DNA of 64,000 nucleotides from Ectocarpus siliculosus (GCA_000310025.1 FN649731.1:3717362-3781361), one strand, 5' to 3'; shown: positions 34,401 to 47,011, counted from the stretch's first letter. The notes: generated by a model not told the origin, from the letters alone. Program-made: numbers and translations.

Positions 34401-37400
34401 GGAAAGAAACTATTTTCTATGATAGAATGGATTCGTTGTGTCATATTAAGAAAAAGAAAAAAAGAAAATACTTGACAACACAAAATGTTCGTCCGTGCGT
34501 CACGGTTCGATGTCGTCCGTGTGCTCCGGCGCCGCTGCTCGATGCCGCTGCTCCGGCGCCGCTGCCCCGGTGTCGCTGCGGCCAGTCCTAGCACGACCAA
34601 AATCGACCCGCTCCGTCCGCACACGCTCTCGTTGATGTCCTTCCCAGTCGGTTCCTCGCTTTCTCCCTCGTTGCACTTAGGGTTCTTGGTCTGAAAATTC
34701 TCGGGCCGAAGGGTCAACCAGCCCACTCATCTCGTCACCACCTGTTCCCTCCTCCCCTTTGATGGCGAAGCCAGGTTACTGAGACAGTACAGCTCCCTCT
34801 AGTTAACCTAGGGCCGTGTACATAGTGCCCGTCCACCTTTCTGATGGCGTCTGCCTCCGCGCACAAAACTGAGATGGACATTGCTGTCTACACCGACGGC
34901 CATGAGGCCCGCACATCTGCATTTTACTTGACGCACCAGTGCCGACCTAACTCTACCACTACGCACGCCTCGCGGCGGGTGCGCCGCAGCAAGAAGGTAT
35001 CGGGCCCTTGAGGGTGAGTCTAGCCATGCTCGCGAGAAAGACCCCCCCCTCGCTGTGGGCTATGCCTAAGCAAAAGCCTTACCGAGGCAGCGAGGGGAAG
35101 AAGGAAGTATTACTGCTGTACCACGATTGCTGTTCTTTCTAAGATGCAGTGCCACAATTGCACCAAGCGGGAGGCTGCCTTTTTTTCTGCCCAAACCTCG
35201 AGAGAGCGTACATATGCATATGCATAGAACGTGTGACGGTCGTTGGAGAAAGTTTGGCAAAAGAATTGAAGATTTGAGCTGACTTGAGAGTCACCCGACC
35301 CTTCCCAACCTAGTGAAATAATAAGTCGAAGAAGGTGATTTATTTCACTATTTCTCGTGCGTGGATTCAACCACACCACCACCACCACCACCATCATGTG
35401 AAGCGACCATTGGAGGCGTGCCGACCACGCTCTTTTCTTCTTCCGTGTCATGTAGTATAGCCGTACTGCTGTAAGAAAGTTACGGGTTTGAAGGATTGAG
35501 AAAAGTATACCAAATTGTGCGTACCAGAACTTCGATCTCACCCCCGCACGTAAACAAACCTACTCTATGTACAATGTAACGTAGGTTGCGTAAGATACCA
35601 CACCCCCTGGAGCGATTTTCAAAGCTCCATTACTCCACGACGAAGAGGATGCTGAAATCAAAGGATACGTTGTCGGATAGCTCTCGACGACGAGACGGTT
35701 CCAACGCTACCATTTTCGGAACCGTCACTGCTTTTCCTGCCGAGCAATCGAGCTTTGAAAAACGGGCCAGGGGGTGTGATATCTTACGCAACCTACAGCA
35801 CGCATACATAGATCCTCTCTGTTGGTGTCGTCGCCGAGAAAACAAGCCGCGAGTTTGCCCACAACAAGACGCCCTTTGCCGCGTGGTGGTGCTGTGTTAA
35901 TTACGGGGAAACCGTTGTACATACGAGGTGGAGCAAAAGGAGGTTGCCCATGGCGGACACGCACGAGCCAGACTGCTGTGTTAGAATACCATATGTTGGC
36001 AGGAGGTACCACAATACCACCCCCAGGACCGATCTTCGAAGATCGGTTGCTCTTGCACCGACGAAAGAATGTCCGCGTGCCGAAAAATGTCCGCGTTGAA
36101 CCGTCTGGTCGAGAGCTTTCCGAACGTTCGTGGAGTATATGATTGAGCTCGATTGCGATGCCCGGGTTGTTTCCGCAACGGTGGCTTTGGCTTCCGAAAG
36201 CGTGGAAAGCAACGGTGACACTTGACATTGCCGTGGCAAATCCTGATTTTTTTCGTTCACGACAATGGCATTGATTCAAAAAAGGGTGTGGAAGTAGACG
36301 CCGGTTTCTAAACTCGCGTTGCCGTTGCCGTTCCCGACTTGTTGGCGGCACGGCAGGTGTTTGGGTGGTATTCCGGCGGAGCGGTGGAGATGAACGACGT
36401 CACATGCAGCTTGAACGAGGCGGAGGAGAACGGCGGGTGCTTCTACAGCGCGGGCATCGGCATTGTCAACGACGGGACGGTGATGCTGGATAACTTGGCG
36501 GACTCCGGAGGCTGCATATGTGGGTGCCAAATAGATTGCTCGTTTGGGAGAGTGTTTTGCGCGCTTTGCCTCGTGGTAGCAAGCGCAAGGATAGGAGCTT
36601 TGAATCATGTTCGTGATTAAAGCAACTGAGACGTTCATCGCCGGGGAATCGTTCTGATGTGCTGATGTGCATGAGTCTGGATGGAGCGTTTTCAGTACCA
36701 CAGATGCAAAGACCGTGCTGTAGGCGTTCTGAGGTCGACGAATGGCATGAGGAGAAGGAGGCGGGGTGTGTGCAATAGTGCGGTATTGATCGCTCCCTGC
36801 TTGCTGGCTGCGGTGGGACCGCGTGTGCCAAGCTTGCGAAATTAATTCGGCGCTCCGAGTACCATCCTGCCCAACAAAGCGGACCGTTGGAGCTTGTGTC
36901 TCTGCTTGTCAAAAAGTTGACGGCATTTTTTGGTGCCTCGGCGGCGCACGCAGCAGAAGCTGTCCGGTCTGTGCATACACCACCCGAAGCAGCAGAACAC
37001 TCCGTGGGGAAACTACTGTATCTCGGGAGTTTGACTCACTCTTTTTGAACGTGACGCCCCTGTGACCCAACGTTTCACACACATCACGTTCCGAACGCAG
37101 TTTTTTCTCCCGCTGACACACGCCCTCCGGCACCGATTCGTTCTGTGTGACTGCTCTCCTTGAAATTTCGCGCTGTCTCAGACGCGTCCGCGGACAGCAA
37201 CGTCAACGTCAACGGCGGGGAGTTTAGGGGGTGCAGATCGACCGGAAACGGCGGTTTCATGTACGTCTCGGACGGTGGGACCGTGACCATCACGGGAGGG
37301 TTGGTGGCAAACAACGTGGCCGAACGGAGAGCTGGCGTGGTGAGTCACAAGCTTGAAAAGTTGTGCGCGTGGCAACAAACGCAAGCACCACCGATCATGA

Positions 37401-40400
37401 TTGGTCGCTCATGTGTTTATTTATTATTAATTTTCGCCGCTTCTGTTGTTTTCCTACCACATGGAAATAAGATGGCCCCAAACAGCAACAAGTCGCGCGC
37501 GCCCCGGTACACGGTCGGCGAGAGAAGTGCCCATTATCGCGAGGTTGTGCAGCTACTCTTAGTAGAGAGTGGACCAGCTATCTTCTTTGCGACAAGACAC
37601 GATGTAGGCCCCTTTTTGCAGGCTCGCATTCACCAAACCTTGTGAATCGCACGAACCTTCGTGGCCTACCCCCGGGACAATAATTACTTCGGTACCCGTC
37701 TCATGCCCCCCGCGTCTCCTGGCGCGGCCCGCGATTGACCACTATTCTCCCTGACCATAGCTGCTGCTCCATGTGAACGCGACAATACAGCCGTCGAGAT
37801 TATTTTCGGGTCTTCGAACTTGCGTTTACTGCTGCTGGGGAGGTCTATCCGACCTCAGACTTGTGCATAGTAGGGTTACAACTGTTGCCTGCCCACCTGC
37901 AATGTTCGAAACTTAGACCGCACCCACGGTGGGCGAGTAAAACTGCAACACAACACATGGTGTTTGGTGTGCGGAGGAGATGACGTGAGCGCGGGATGTG
38001 CTCTCATGGAAACGCATGCTGTGGTCGACCTCGCATTCCGGGGGGGGGGGTGATGAAGGCAGAAGCGTCGGAGTGTCGTTGTTCTTCCCTCAACGGTTTC
38101 GATCACATCCCTCGACTACTTGCTTGCTCCCTAGTTTTTCCATCCTTTTCCTTCGTCTCTCGTCGCCGCGTCCGACCAACTCAGGTGTATAGCTCGGGGG
38201 ATAGCAACGACCTTGGAGGCGCTAGCGTAACGATCGAGGGAGGCACGTTCAGCGACAACGAAGCGCAGGAGCTTGGCGGGGCGATCGTGGCCTGGGGGGA
38301 CACCAACGTGGTGACCGTGACAGGCGGGTATTTCGTCAACAACACCGCCAAGTGAGGAAGCGAGGAAGGACAGCAGTGGCGGTGTGCCCTCCCCTGCTAC
38401 GATTCTCGGACGCTCCCCAACGTGGCAAGCCCCCGAGATGTTGGATATCGGGCATGGAGCCGGGGGGGGGGGGGGGGGGGGGGGGGGGGTTTCCCTTAAA
38501 AGTTTGCCGGGGGTGGATTTAAAAGGGGTTGGGGAAAATGGGGGCCCAAACTTATTTTTCCCCCGGAAACCCCCAAGTTTTTTCCCGCCCCCCCCACCCT
38601 GGGTTTGAAACCAAAACCCCCCTTTTTTTTTTGGGGAAACCCCCGAAGTGGTCCTTTTAAAAAAGCCCCGAAGGGACAACCCGGGGTTGCCCTTTTTAAA
38701 GGAAAAAAAACCGGGGGGGGGGGGAACCCACCCCCCCTCAAAAAAATAAAAGGAAAAAGGGTTCCGCCCCTCCCCCCCCCAANNNNNNNNNNNNNNNNNN
38801 NNNNNNNNNNNNNNNNNNNNNNNNNNNNNNNNNNNNNNNNNNNNNNNNNNNNNNNNNNNNNNNNNNNNNNNNNNNNNNNNNNTACTGGCTTGCTCCCTAG
38901 TTTTTCCATCTTTTTCTTTGTTTTTTCGTCGCGGGTTCCGACCAATTCAGGTGTATAGCTGGGGGGATGGCAACGCCTTGGGAGGCGCTAGGGTAACGTT
39001 GGAGGGGGGCACGTTCAGGGACAAGGAGGCCCGGGAGTTGGGGGGGGCATTCGTGCCCGGGGGGGACCCCAAGGGGGGGCCCGGGCCGGGGGGGTATTTC
39101 TTCAACAACCCCCCCAAGGGAGGAAGCGAGAAAGGACACCAGGGGCGGTGTCCCTTCCCTTGTTAGGTTTTTGGGACGTTCCCCAACGGGCCAACCCCCC
39201 GAGATTTGGGATTTCGGCCAGGGACCCGGGGGGGGGGGGGGGGGCGGGGCGAGGTTTCTCGTTAGATGTATGCATGGGTTGCATTACAACGGGCTTGCAG
39301 TACATGCGTGCACAATCGTATTATTCCCGCGTAAGCCGCGATGTTTTCTCGCGCTCCCGCAACGCTGGTCTTGAACCAAACACACCCCTATTATCGTTGT
39401 GAGAACCGCTGACGTGTACATTCGAAAAAGCGCACGAGCGAGCAACCCGGGTCTGCCGTTCATACAGGAAAAGAGCACGGCGTAGGCAGGAACCAACCTC
39501 CCTCAGAGGAATCAGAGGGAAAACGGTTGCCGTCCATGCCCCCGCAATGACTGGGCTAGGGTTAAGGGTGAACACACCGATGAGTTTGCAGCCGTGGCTC
39601 CGTTGTGAGAGGGTGGTGTGGTGTGTTACTCTTATCCCGAAATATCGGGGTCCTGTATCTTCCAAGGTGCTGCTGCGTGCATCGGAGAAGCGATGGTCAT
39701 CGGGCTAGAGCATGGAGAGGGCGCGCAAAGGAGTATGCAAGTTGGTTTTAGCTCACCACCCCAAAAGTGATGAGCACTTGCAAGATGCCGTAAATATATC
39801 CTTAGGTAGTATTTTTTACCACACAAGCGACCCCTGTATCTCGCAAGCTGTTCGACAAGAGACGAGGTTGTCCGCCGATCCCGGGTTTCGCGTCACCCCC
39901 GCCCCCCCCCCCCCCCCCCCCCCCTTTATTAGGTTCTACGGGGGCTTCATCTTTCTGGAGGAAGAGGCTAGTCTTTCTTGCGAAGGAGCCACGATCAGGG
40001 ACCACTCTGCCGGGGACCAGGGAGGAGGCATCTACGGCCGAGACGCCGCTTGGGTGAACTCCAGCTGTGACTTGATCGGCAACGCAGCGCCGCAGGGGGC
40101 GGCGGTGTACCTGACCCACACCGTCATGGCCGCCAACTTTGATAACCACGAAGTCACCGACAACGTGGCGTCGGGGGGCAGCGTGTTCTACGCCACCGAC
40201 ACCGCCCTCTTCGCGACGGGGCTAAACTTCCAGTCCGGGGTGGGCCTGCAGGAGGACTCTTCGAACCGCGCGATACAGCTGGAGGGCGAGACAACCCTTG
40301 TCGCGGAGGGGTGCGTCTTCGGCGGCTGGATGGGCGACACCGTGATCCGCAACGCCAACACCGCGCCGGGGTCCCTCACGCTGGACAGCTGCGACTTCAG

Positions 40401-43400
40401 CGAGAGCGCGGCAGTCATGGTGGTCACCTCGCCCCAGTCCGACACCATCATCCGCAACGCCATCGTCGACCACCTCACCATCGAGAACGCCGCCCTGGTG
40501 AACGACTCCCTCGTGCTGGTCGACAACGCCTTCGACTGCGGGACCCCGGGCATCTGCGCGGCCGGGGAGTGCGTCGACAGCGTCCTCGGCGTGCTCTGCG
40601 AGTGCCTCTCGGAGGGCTACTGCCTCGACGGCGGGGGCGCGCTCTCCGTCGACGTTCTCACCGCGCCGCCGAACGTTACGTACAGCCCGGACCCCGTGTA
40701 CTTTGAACTCCTCGTGTCCGCGTCGGCGGACGGGGTTACGCCCGCCATCTGGAACCTTTCGCACGAGGCCGAAGACCTCGGGCTGCAGGTCCTCCCGTCT
40801 AGCGGTATCCTTCCTCCGGGGGAAAACGTAACGGTCGCCGTTACCGGTAGCCCCCTGCAGGACGACGTCGGGGGCGTGCTGGTCACCCGTTTCGTCGTCA
40901 CCTCCGCGGGGAGCGGCACCGCGGAATCATCATCATCATCGACGGGGGTGGAGTTGGAGGTGGAGTCGGCGTTCTACCTGTGTCAGGCCTTCGAGTACGC
41001 CATGCCGGTGGACAGCGAAGACGACGACGACGACAACGACCCGGACGCGGCCAGCGTCGTGTGCCTGCAGTGCGCGAACTTGGACGGTGCGGAGGGGCTG
41101 GACTGCGAGTCCCCGGGGGCGACGCTGGCTTCGATGCCCGTGCGGGAGGGGTACTGGCGGTCGAGCCAGGAGTCTCTGGTGGTCCACGGGTGCCTCCACT
41201 CCGACGCTTGCGCCGGTGCCACGCAGATCTCGAGCTCGGACGACTACTGCAAGGATTGCTACGAGGGGCCATGTGAGCGCGCGAAGGGAACCGTTGCGGG
41301 CCATTTGTGTTCAACGCCGTCGGGCTTAAGTATTTTGCAGTAGTCTACGCAGGCTTGCCAATGTAAATGTAGGCAAACATGTTGTGTACAGTATAGAATC
41401 GGCTAACTTAGGGTCAGGGTCTACGTGCCCACTGCCTGGTCGTTTTTCGTAATTACCTTACTCATTAACCTTAAGTCAGTCCGCGTTAAGCCTTGACAGC
41501 AGTAGACCGCAGCGCTCCTCTCCTCCTGGTGTACAGCAAGCACTCACACGAAATGGAACCTGTTGTTTTGCGCATCCCTGGAGATCTCGTTTGCTCTGGT
41601 GGACGTATAAAAGTCTACACTAGGTTTTATCGTAGTCCAGGGTCGGGTTTCAAGGCCTTTTGGTTCGACTAGTTTGAAACGTTCATGTTCTTAGGCCCGG
41701 CCCCTTCTGCTGACGTGGTACACAAAGTTAGCATTTCGTCCGTCGCTGAGTGTTTCCATCTTACTGGAGGCCTGACAGAACAATTTTGATTTCCCTTCTC
41801 CCGCCCCGTCCGTCCCTGACGGCTGCCGACCCTACCGTGCGCCATCACGCTTCCCAGACTGTGCCGTCTGCGCGGAAGGTTGCTGCGAAGGCTCCTCCCA
41901 CACCTGCCACCGGTGCTCGGGGATAAAGTCCCGGCTGCTCATGTTCGCGGGCATCGTCTTCGGGGTGACCATCGTGCTGTTCCTGGGCGTGGCGATCGTG
42001 TTCCTCATCGGGGGCCTGGACGCCGTCGACAGCGTGCGCTTGAGCATGTCGAGGAAGCTCTCCATCTCCGGGAAGCCCCGCGGCGGCATCTCCCGCTCCC
42101 ACCACGAGGGGACCAGCAGCATCAGCAGCAAGAGGCCGTCCGGGCGGAGCAACTTCGGGGGGGACGACGACGACGACGATAGCGGTGGTCGCGGTCGTTC
42201 CGCTGCCGTGGGCAACGCCGCCGTCGATGAGGAGAAAACACGCACCGCCGCGGTGGCCGGGCTCGGGCCTGGAGACTACTCGCCGGAGCGGCGACTATCG
42301 GCGGCGGCGACGGCGGCCGCCATCGACAGAGCGCGGATTCTCGAGGCCGGCGCACGGATGTCGGACGCCGGAGGCGAGAGCGCGCGGACGGGGTGCTGCG
42401 GGCTCGGCGGGAGGATCAAGCGCTGGGTGTCGCTGCTGCCGATGGACAAGCTCAAGATCCTGGTGGTGGTGTGGCAGATCTTGACGGTTTTTCCCAGCAT
42501 CACCGGGGTGCAATTCCCGCCTTCTTACTCGCGGTTTCTCTCGTGGATCGACGTCGTGAACCTGGATGTGGGACACGTGTTCACGGCGTCTTGTTTGCTC
42601 CCCTCGGTTAGCTTCTACCAGAGGCTGCTGCTGACGACGCTGACGCCGATTGGACTGGGGTGTGTGCTGGTGCTGACGCACTGGATGGCCAAGGAGAGGG
42701 CGGGGATCGGGTCCGCCAGCGTTCTTGCGAGGAAGGCGGCGTGGTCGAGGCACATGGCGGCCGGGTTGCTCCTCACATTCTTGGTGAGATATGTAGATTT
42801 CTCCAAGCGGTGCTACACCTTATGAGTCCTGCTCTCGCTGGCTGTGCGTGTTTGAGCAGTGGAAAATCTTTCATTTGGCGCTATTTAGCGGAGCATGTTC
42901 GCTCAGACTTTGTACCAAACGTGAAAAAGGGTCTGAGCGATGGAAAATCTCTCATTTGGCTCTGTGTATTTTGTGAACATGTTCGCTTAGAATCGACGAG
43001 CTTGTTGGTGGCCGAGCAGGTATGGTTTACCTTTGGCCTTTTCGATGGGTAACTTGCTTATTAGATGAGTCCCGGCAGAATGCGAAGAAGGAGGCGCTGG
43101 GTATAGGCTAGATTGTTTTTTGTGAACTTACCAGCAGCAACTCCCCGTGCATGTTGGCCGTCGGCCTTTGAAAGTTGGTCGGGATGTTGTTCATGCCCCC
43201 GAACACGCTCGAACGAGAAAGGACGCAAACAACACATCAGACAACATGAGACCTTAAGCGATGATGAACGTTCAGGTTTTCAAGAATGTCGAAGGCCGTA
43301 AGTTTAAGAAACAAATCAGCCCAATATCGACAATAGCAGTCCCCAAAGCAGTAAAAATATTCTTCGCAATGCATTGCGTTGTTTTTTCACCAACATCTAT

Positions 43401-46400
43401 ATCGCCTTCGAAGAATCATCAACTGCCAATAACGAGGAACATCTATCTTCCGAAAACCAGCTCGTAGTCTCGTGGTTGCAACAAAGAGTGTTAGACCGGG
43501 GCAGTTTTGCACGGTTCCGAAGGTTTGTACATAAGTGCGCCATGTCTGACGCGCGTGCCACGGAACGAATGGTTTGTTGCCCAGGTGTTCACATCGGCCT
43601 CCACGATGGCGTTCAAGACCTTCCCCTGCGACGATGAAGCCGTGGAAGGAGAGAGCTACCTCAGGGCGGACTACAGCCTATCGTGCAAGACGGACAAGCA
43701 CATGTACTACAGGATCTACGCTGGGATCATGATTGTGGTGAGGACCAAGCCGTCGTCACAGCAAGCGTCAAGCCACGCTTGTCTTGGACACTCCAGAAAC
43801 CGTTTTCCTGCGTGTGAGATCTCTATTTAGCAACACCATATACCCATAAAGACCACGGGTTGGACTAAACGGCACTCGTGCTGTGAGCGCTGATTTGAAG
43901 TGAAGAACAAAAAATAAAAAAATAAAAAATAATAAAACGCTGAGAATTATGCCTTCAGTCCTGCTTGTAGACCCCCCTCTAGTTCTAGAACCCTCACCAC
44001 ATACTCCTTCCCCCCCACACGTCGATGGCGTCGCACAGGTATACCCCATCGGCATCCCCCTACTGTACGCGTTCATCCTCTGGATAAACCGAGATTCCCT
44101 CAATCCGAGGGTTAGAAGTGAAGCCATCCCGCAGCCGACAGGAGCGGTGGAGAAGAAGGTTTCTCTTGTGCCGGCGAACTACGGAGACGGTCTGCAGGAG
44201 AGGCTGGATCAGCGAAGGAGGAACCCGGACCTGGTGCCCTCCATGTTCCTGTGGAAAGACTTCGGTGAGCTCTCCGACCTGCCTGCCGCTTAATGAAGCC
44301 GAAATCAACCCAAGCAGACTTGTCAGCGCCTGCTCACTATTTGGTCGGATGGGTTTTGCTCCTGGTTCTTCTATATTTTTATTTTTTGGACCCCGCGACA
44401 ACTATTGTTGAAGTGGAAATCAAATGGCTTTAGATGGGCTTATAAATGTACACGTAAGTTGAACCATTTCGCCTGTTTTCGTGCTTCGGGGCATCTTTCG
44501 CTGGCGGAAGCGAATCTTTTCTAACGCTTCCTCTCGGGGACACGCAGGGGGTCGTAGGTACATTACCGCGCACGCCCGAGGACCGCCAGCCACCCGTGGC
44601 GCTTGTGCTTGACTCCCGATGTTGAAAAAGCTGGCTCTCTACCCCGGGGACGTGTCCCGCGGAAAGAAAGCGTTAGCCTTCGTAAGAAATACAAAGAAAC
44701 ATGCTTTACACAAACAGGAAGAGTTTTGTTTTGATTCCTGCGCAACGCTCAAAAGTCCCACAGACTGCTGTGGGCAACACGAATACAGAGTGAATGATTA
44801 AACGCTGCGGATCACAGCAGTGGACCTGCGTCGAAGACACCCACTAGCCTAAGAGGGCACGCTCCCCCACACGTGAAAAGTCACGGCGAGAAAAACAAAA
44901 TCATACCCCGCACATGATGCAAGTTCCAGGCAAGTTCTGCAGGTTGTACGCAAGACCGGCACTACAGTACCGAACGGTATGAACTTGAGATGTAACGACC
45001 GCAACGACTATTGGCCATGTCCCGTTGCGTCCCCCCCGGAATGTGAGCCACCTATCTCCCGAAGGGGAGCGTTGTAGTTACCTACAAATTTCCGAAAAAC
45101 AGCACCAAAAGTGTGTGTGCGTCGTGTTTGTGCCGTCACTCATCGTGGGAGGCGTATGTATGTAGAAGTATATCGGGTCACCAAGGTCTTGTTCTCACGG
45201 AAAATGTAAACATAAACATATGCATACAATCACAGAAGAAGACCACCCGTTCAAGAAGAACCCTAATCGAAGGGATGATGAAGACTTTCCAGCGACAACA
45301 ATTGTTTTCTTTTTTGCTTGTGCGGGATAGGCCCCGACATGTACTACTACGAGGTGATCGAGTGCGGCCGGAGGATCCTCCTTACGGGCGTGCTGATTTT
45401 TTTCGCGGCCGGAACGGCCGCCCAGGCGGCCATGGCCTGCATCTTCGCCTTCGTTAGCCTGCTGGGCTTCGAGCTGTTGAGACCCCACCTCGACCCCGCG
45501 GACATGTGGCTCTACCGCCTGGTGAGCTGCGGCCTCACTCGGGAGAGATGTCGCTTTAGGGCACCCACCCACCCGTCGTGGATTAATGAAAGGCTCGATT
45601 CAAAGAGGAAGAGCGTTGGGAAACGGATGCCATAACTGTTAGTAATGCATAATTTATAATTTTCCTCGGCAGGTTGTTGTCGAAATGGGGGCGGATGAAG
45701 AGTCATGTGCAGTAGCAAAATTCTCAAGAGGTCGATGTGGGGGGGGGACGGATACAGAGTCATCCCCGGAAGAAGGCACAGGTGGAAGTCGCGTAGTGGG
45801 TGAATTTCATGAACATATGTACGCAACGAAAGGACGCGCGACGTCGGACCTCGCGTGGAAAAACTTTGCTAGGTTTCGACGTGTACAAGAGCGCGATTTA
45901 CAAGCCACAGCGGCTGATGCCAATGCCGAGGGTATCACGACAGACCCAGGCGCATTTCGAGCATCTATCCGTCATGCGCGTGCCACGCCTGTTTCTCCAC
46001 AAACTCTTGAAACGGAGTTCTATCAATCGCTCTAACCGCCCCCTTTTCGCCGCTTCACTCGTGCGTGCCTCGCCGTGCTCGTTTTCGTGCCGTTGTCGCT
46101 AACTATCACCTCCCTCTCGCAGGGCTGCGTGATCATCTTCCTGAGCAACTTCTTAGCGTGAGTGTGTGTGTGTTTTAGCATCGACCGCGCCAACCGACTG
46201 ACCAAAGTGAACATATGTCAGTCTCAGTGCGTGTTTGTGTTTGTTTGCTTGTGTTCGTCCCGTGTACTCTGGCGCCAACCAGTCTACACGTCTTTCGGTT
46301 TATATATTTAACCTATCAGACGGAGTCACACAAATGGAAGGTCACAAAGAAGCTATTTCGTATTTTTATTTTTTAGGCCCCACATCTCCGCCTGCAGGAT

Positions 46401-47011
46401 TTCCCTTTGAAATACAACACAAATTGTGTCTGAACCCTGTGCGCTTTATTCCTGCGCCGATTTCCCTCTTGGTTGATTTTTACGGGTTTTTCGGAACTCA
46501 ACGTCTTCGTCAGCAATAGGCTTAATTTAGCGACTGACGGTTGTTTGGCGCCGAAACTCTTTTCCGTCGCTCCAGGCTTTTGATCAAGGTCGACGCCGCC
46601 GGGGAGGGCAACCGCGCCGCCCTCGGGGGCATCCTGATCGCCGTCAACGTCTTCCTCATCCTGGCGGTACTGTCGACCTCCTGGTTCGCCACGCAGCAGA
46701 TGGTAGACGACAACCGCAACGAGGAGAACTCCCTCGCCCTTGCGAAGACCATGCTGACGTTCGAGCAGCGCGTGGCAGACGACGCAAAGGTAGTCCGCGG
46801 GAAGAAGCAGATTCCGGAGTCGCCGCTGTCTAGCGTCGGGGCGGTTTCGGGACGCGGCTCCGTCGGACCGAGGCCGTCTGCGGAGGACCAGCAGCAACGC
46901 GGCGTGCTGAGCTCCTTGCGCGGCGGGAGCGTGAGCGCCGCCACCGTGAACGCGCTGTGGGAGGCGGGGAAGACCGAGAGCTCTTCGAAAGGACAGGAAA
47001 GGCCCGTTTAG
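31470..47011 (+). CDS. Copy B: large beta-helix (Pmp-like) / EGF / TRP-like polytopic membrane protein, 11 exons, 1606 aa
   Basis: Exons: 31470-32495, 36357-36519, 37182-37339, 38185-38351, 39933-41272, 41858-42783, 43585-43737, 44039-44264, 45331-45521, 46123-46157, 46576-47011. All introns are GT-AG and phases sum to 1607 codons with stop. Residues 1-33 are a signal peptide with a basic n-region (RRKPRRRW) and AWA/Q cleavage. Residues about 45-700 form a beta-helix with GGA(I/V) and FxxN motifs; about 704-734 are EGF-like (CGTPGICAAGECVDS...CECLSEGYC); about 740-838 are beta-sandwich-like; 852-971 are Cys-rich ending YCAVCAEGCCEGSSHTCHRC. The first membrane helix is at about 979-1003, then an Asp/Ser/Arg-rich loop, MDKLKILVVVWQILTVFPSI and further helices to SNFLALLIKVD and NVFLILAVLSTSWFA. 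Intron 1 (3861 bases) is loaded with repeats, and intron 4 contains the assembly gap. B diverges from A across 18 kb and converges with C. Ligand and activity are unknown. Confidence 0.9.
32701..32780 (+). repeat. 80-bp dispersed repeat, diverged copy
   Basis: Shares ACACACAGAAA, CGTTCGAGATA, CACAGT.GTCGAA and the closing TGTG(T/G)TG order with the much closer pair at 34071-34145 and 62935-63010. Lies in intron 1 of copy B. Confidence 0.5.
33907..34010 (-). mobile_element. LINE 3-prime tail with (AAC)n end, antisense in intron 1 of copy B
   Basis: On the minus strand it reads ATCGACCGCGTCGAGTGTTG, ACATACGAAGGTACTGGGTG, GAGATCGGAACGG and then an AAC tail. The same order occurs at 21105-21195 and 60215-60340. 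It is a strongly 5-prime-truncated insertion, as is usual for non-LTR elements. Confidence 0.7.
34071..34145 (+). repeat. 80-bp dispersed repeat, copy 2
   Basis: Almost identical to 62935-63010: both start ATTAAGGAATAATAAA and share AGACTACCCATTCGAGATAT and CGAACGGGATGTGGTGGA. The sequences diverge on both sides, so the repeat edges are close to these coordinates. Confidence 0.8.
35581..35796. mobile_element. MITE with about 30-bp terminal inverted repeats in intron 1 of copy B
   Basis: The left end (35581-35610, starting GTAGGTTGCGTAAGATACCA) and the complement of the right end (35767-35796) differ at one base. Weaker inverted similarity continues inward (TTTTCAAAGCTC on both sides). Total length is 216 bases with no coding capacity, as expected of a non-autonomous miniature inverted-repeat element. 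No clear target duplication was identified. Relatives lie at 15360-15520, 35985-36150 and 48850-48960. Confidence 0.8.
35985..36150 (+). mobile_element. MITE-like repeat, diverged relative
   Basis: Contains AATACCACCCCCAGGACCGA followed by a perfect 20-bp palindrome (ACCGATCTTCGAAGATCGGT, 36028-36047) and later GAGAGCTTTCCGAACG. The word order matches the elements at 15360 and 35581, but the right end is not recognisable. Confidence 0.45.
38462..39244. other. Low-quality, falsely duplicated assembly segment around a gap, intron 4 of copy B
   Basis: A 28-base G run (38462-38489) is followed by about 290 bases of homopolymer-rich sequence, then 100 N (38783-38882). After the gap, 38883-39244 repeats 38121-38490 and ends in another G run. 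The repeated part contains a second version of exon 4 (38951-39117), exactly 167 bases like the true exon, but with many changes to G and with its donor GT turned to GG. This is best read as a poor sequencing read across a poly-G tract placed beside the good copy. The gene model uses only 38185-38351. Confidence 0.85.
38783..38882. other. Assembly gap of 100 N
   Basis: Exactly 100 N, the usual placeholder for a gap of unknown length. Confidence 0.99.

Noticed and set aside
38951-39117. Second copy of exon 4 in copy B as a real duplicated exon
   Set aside because: Same length as the true exon but with G-biased errors, a destroyed donor, and a position between poly-G runs beside an N gap. An assembly artefact is more likely.
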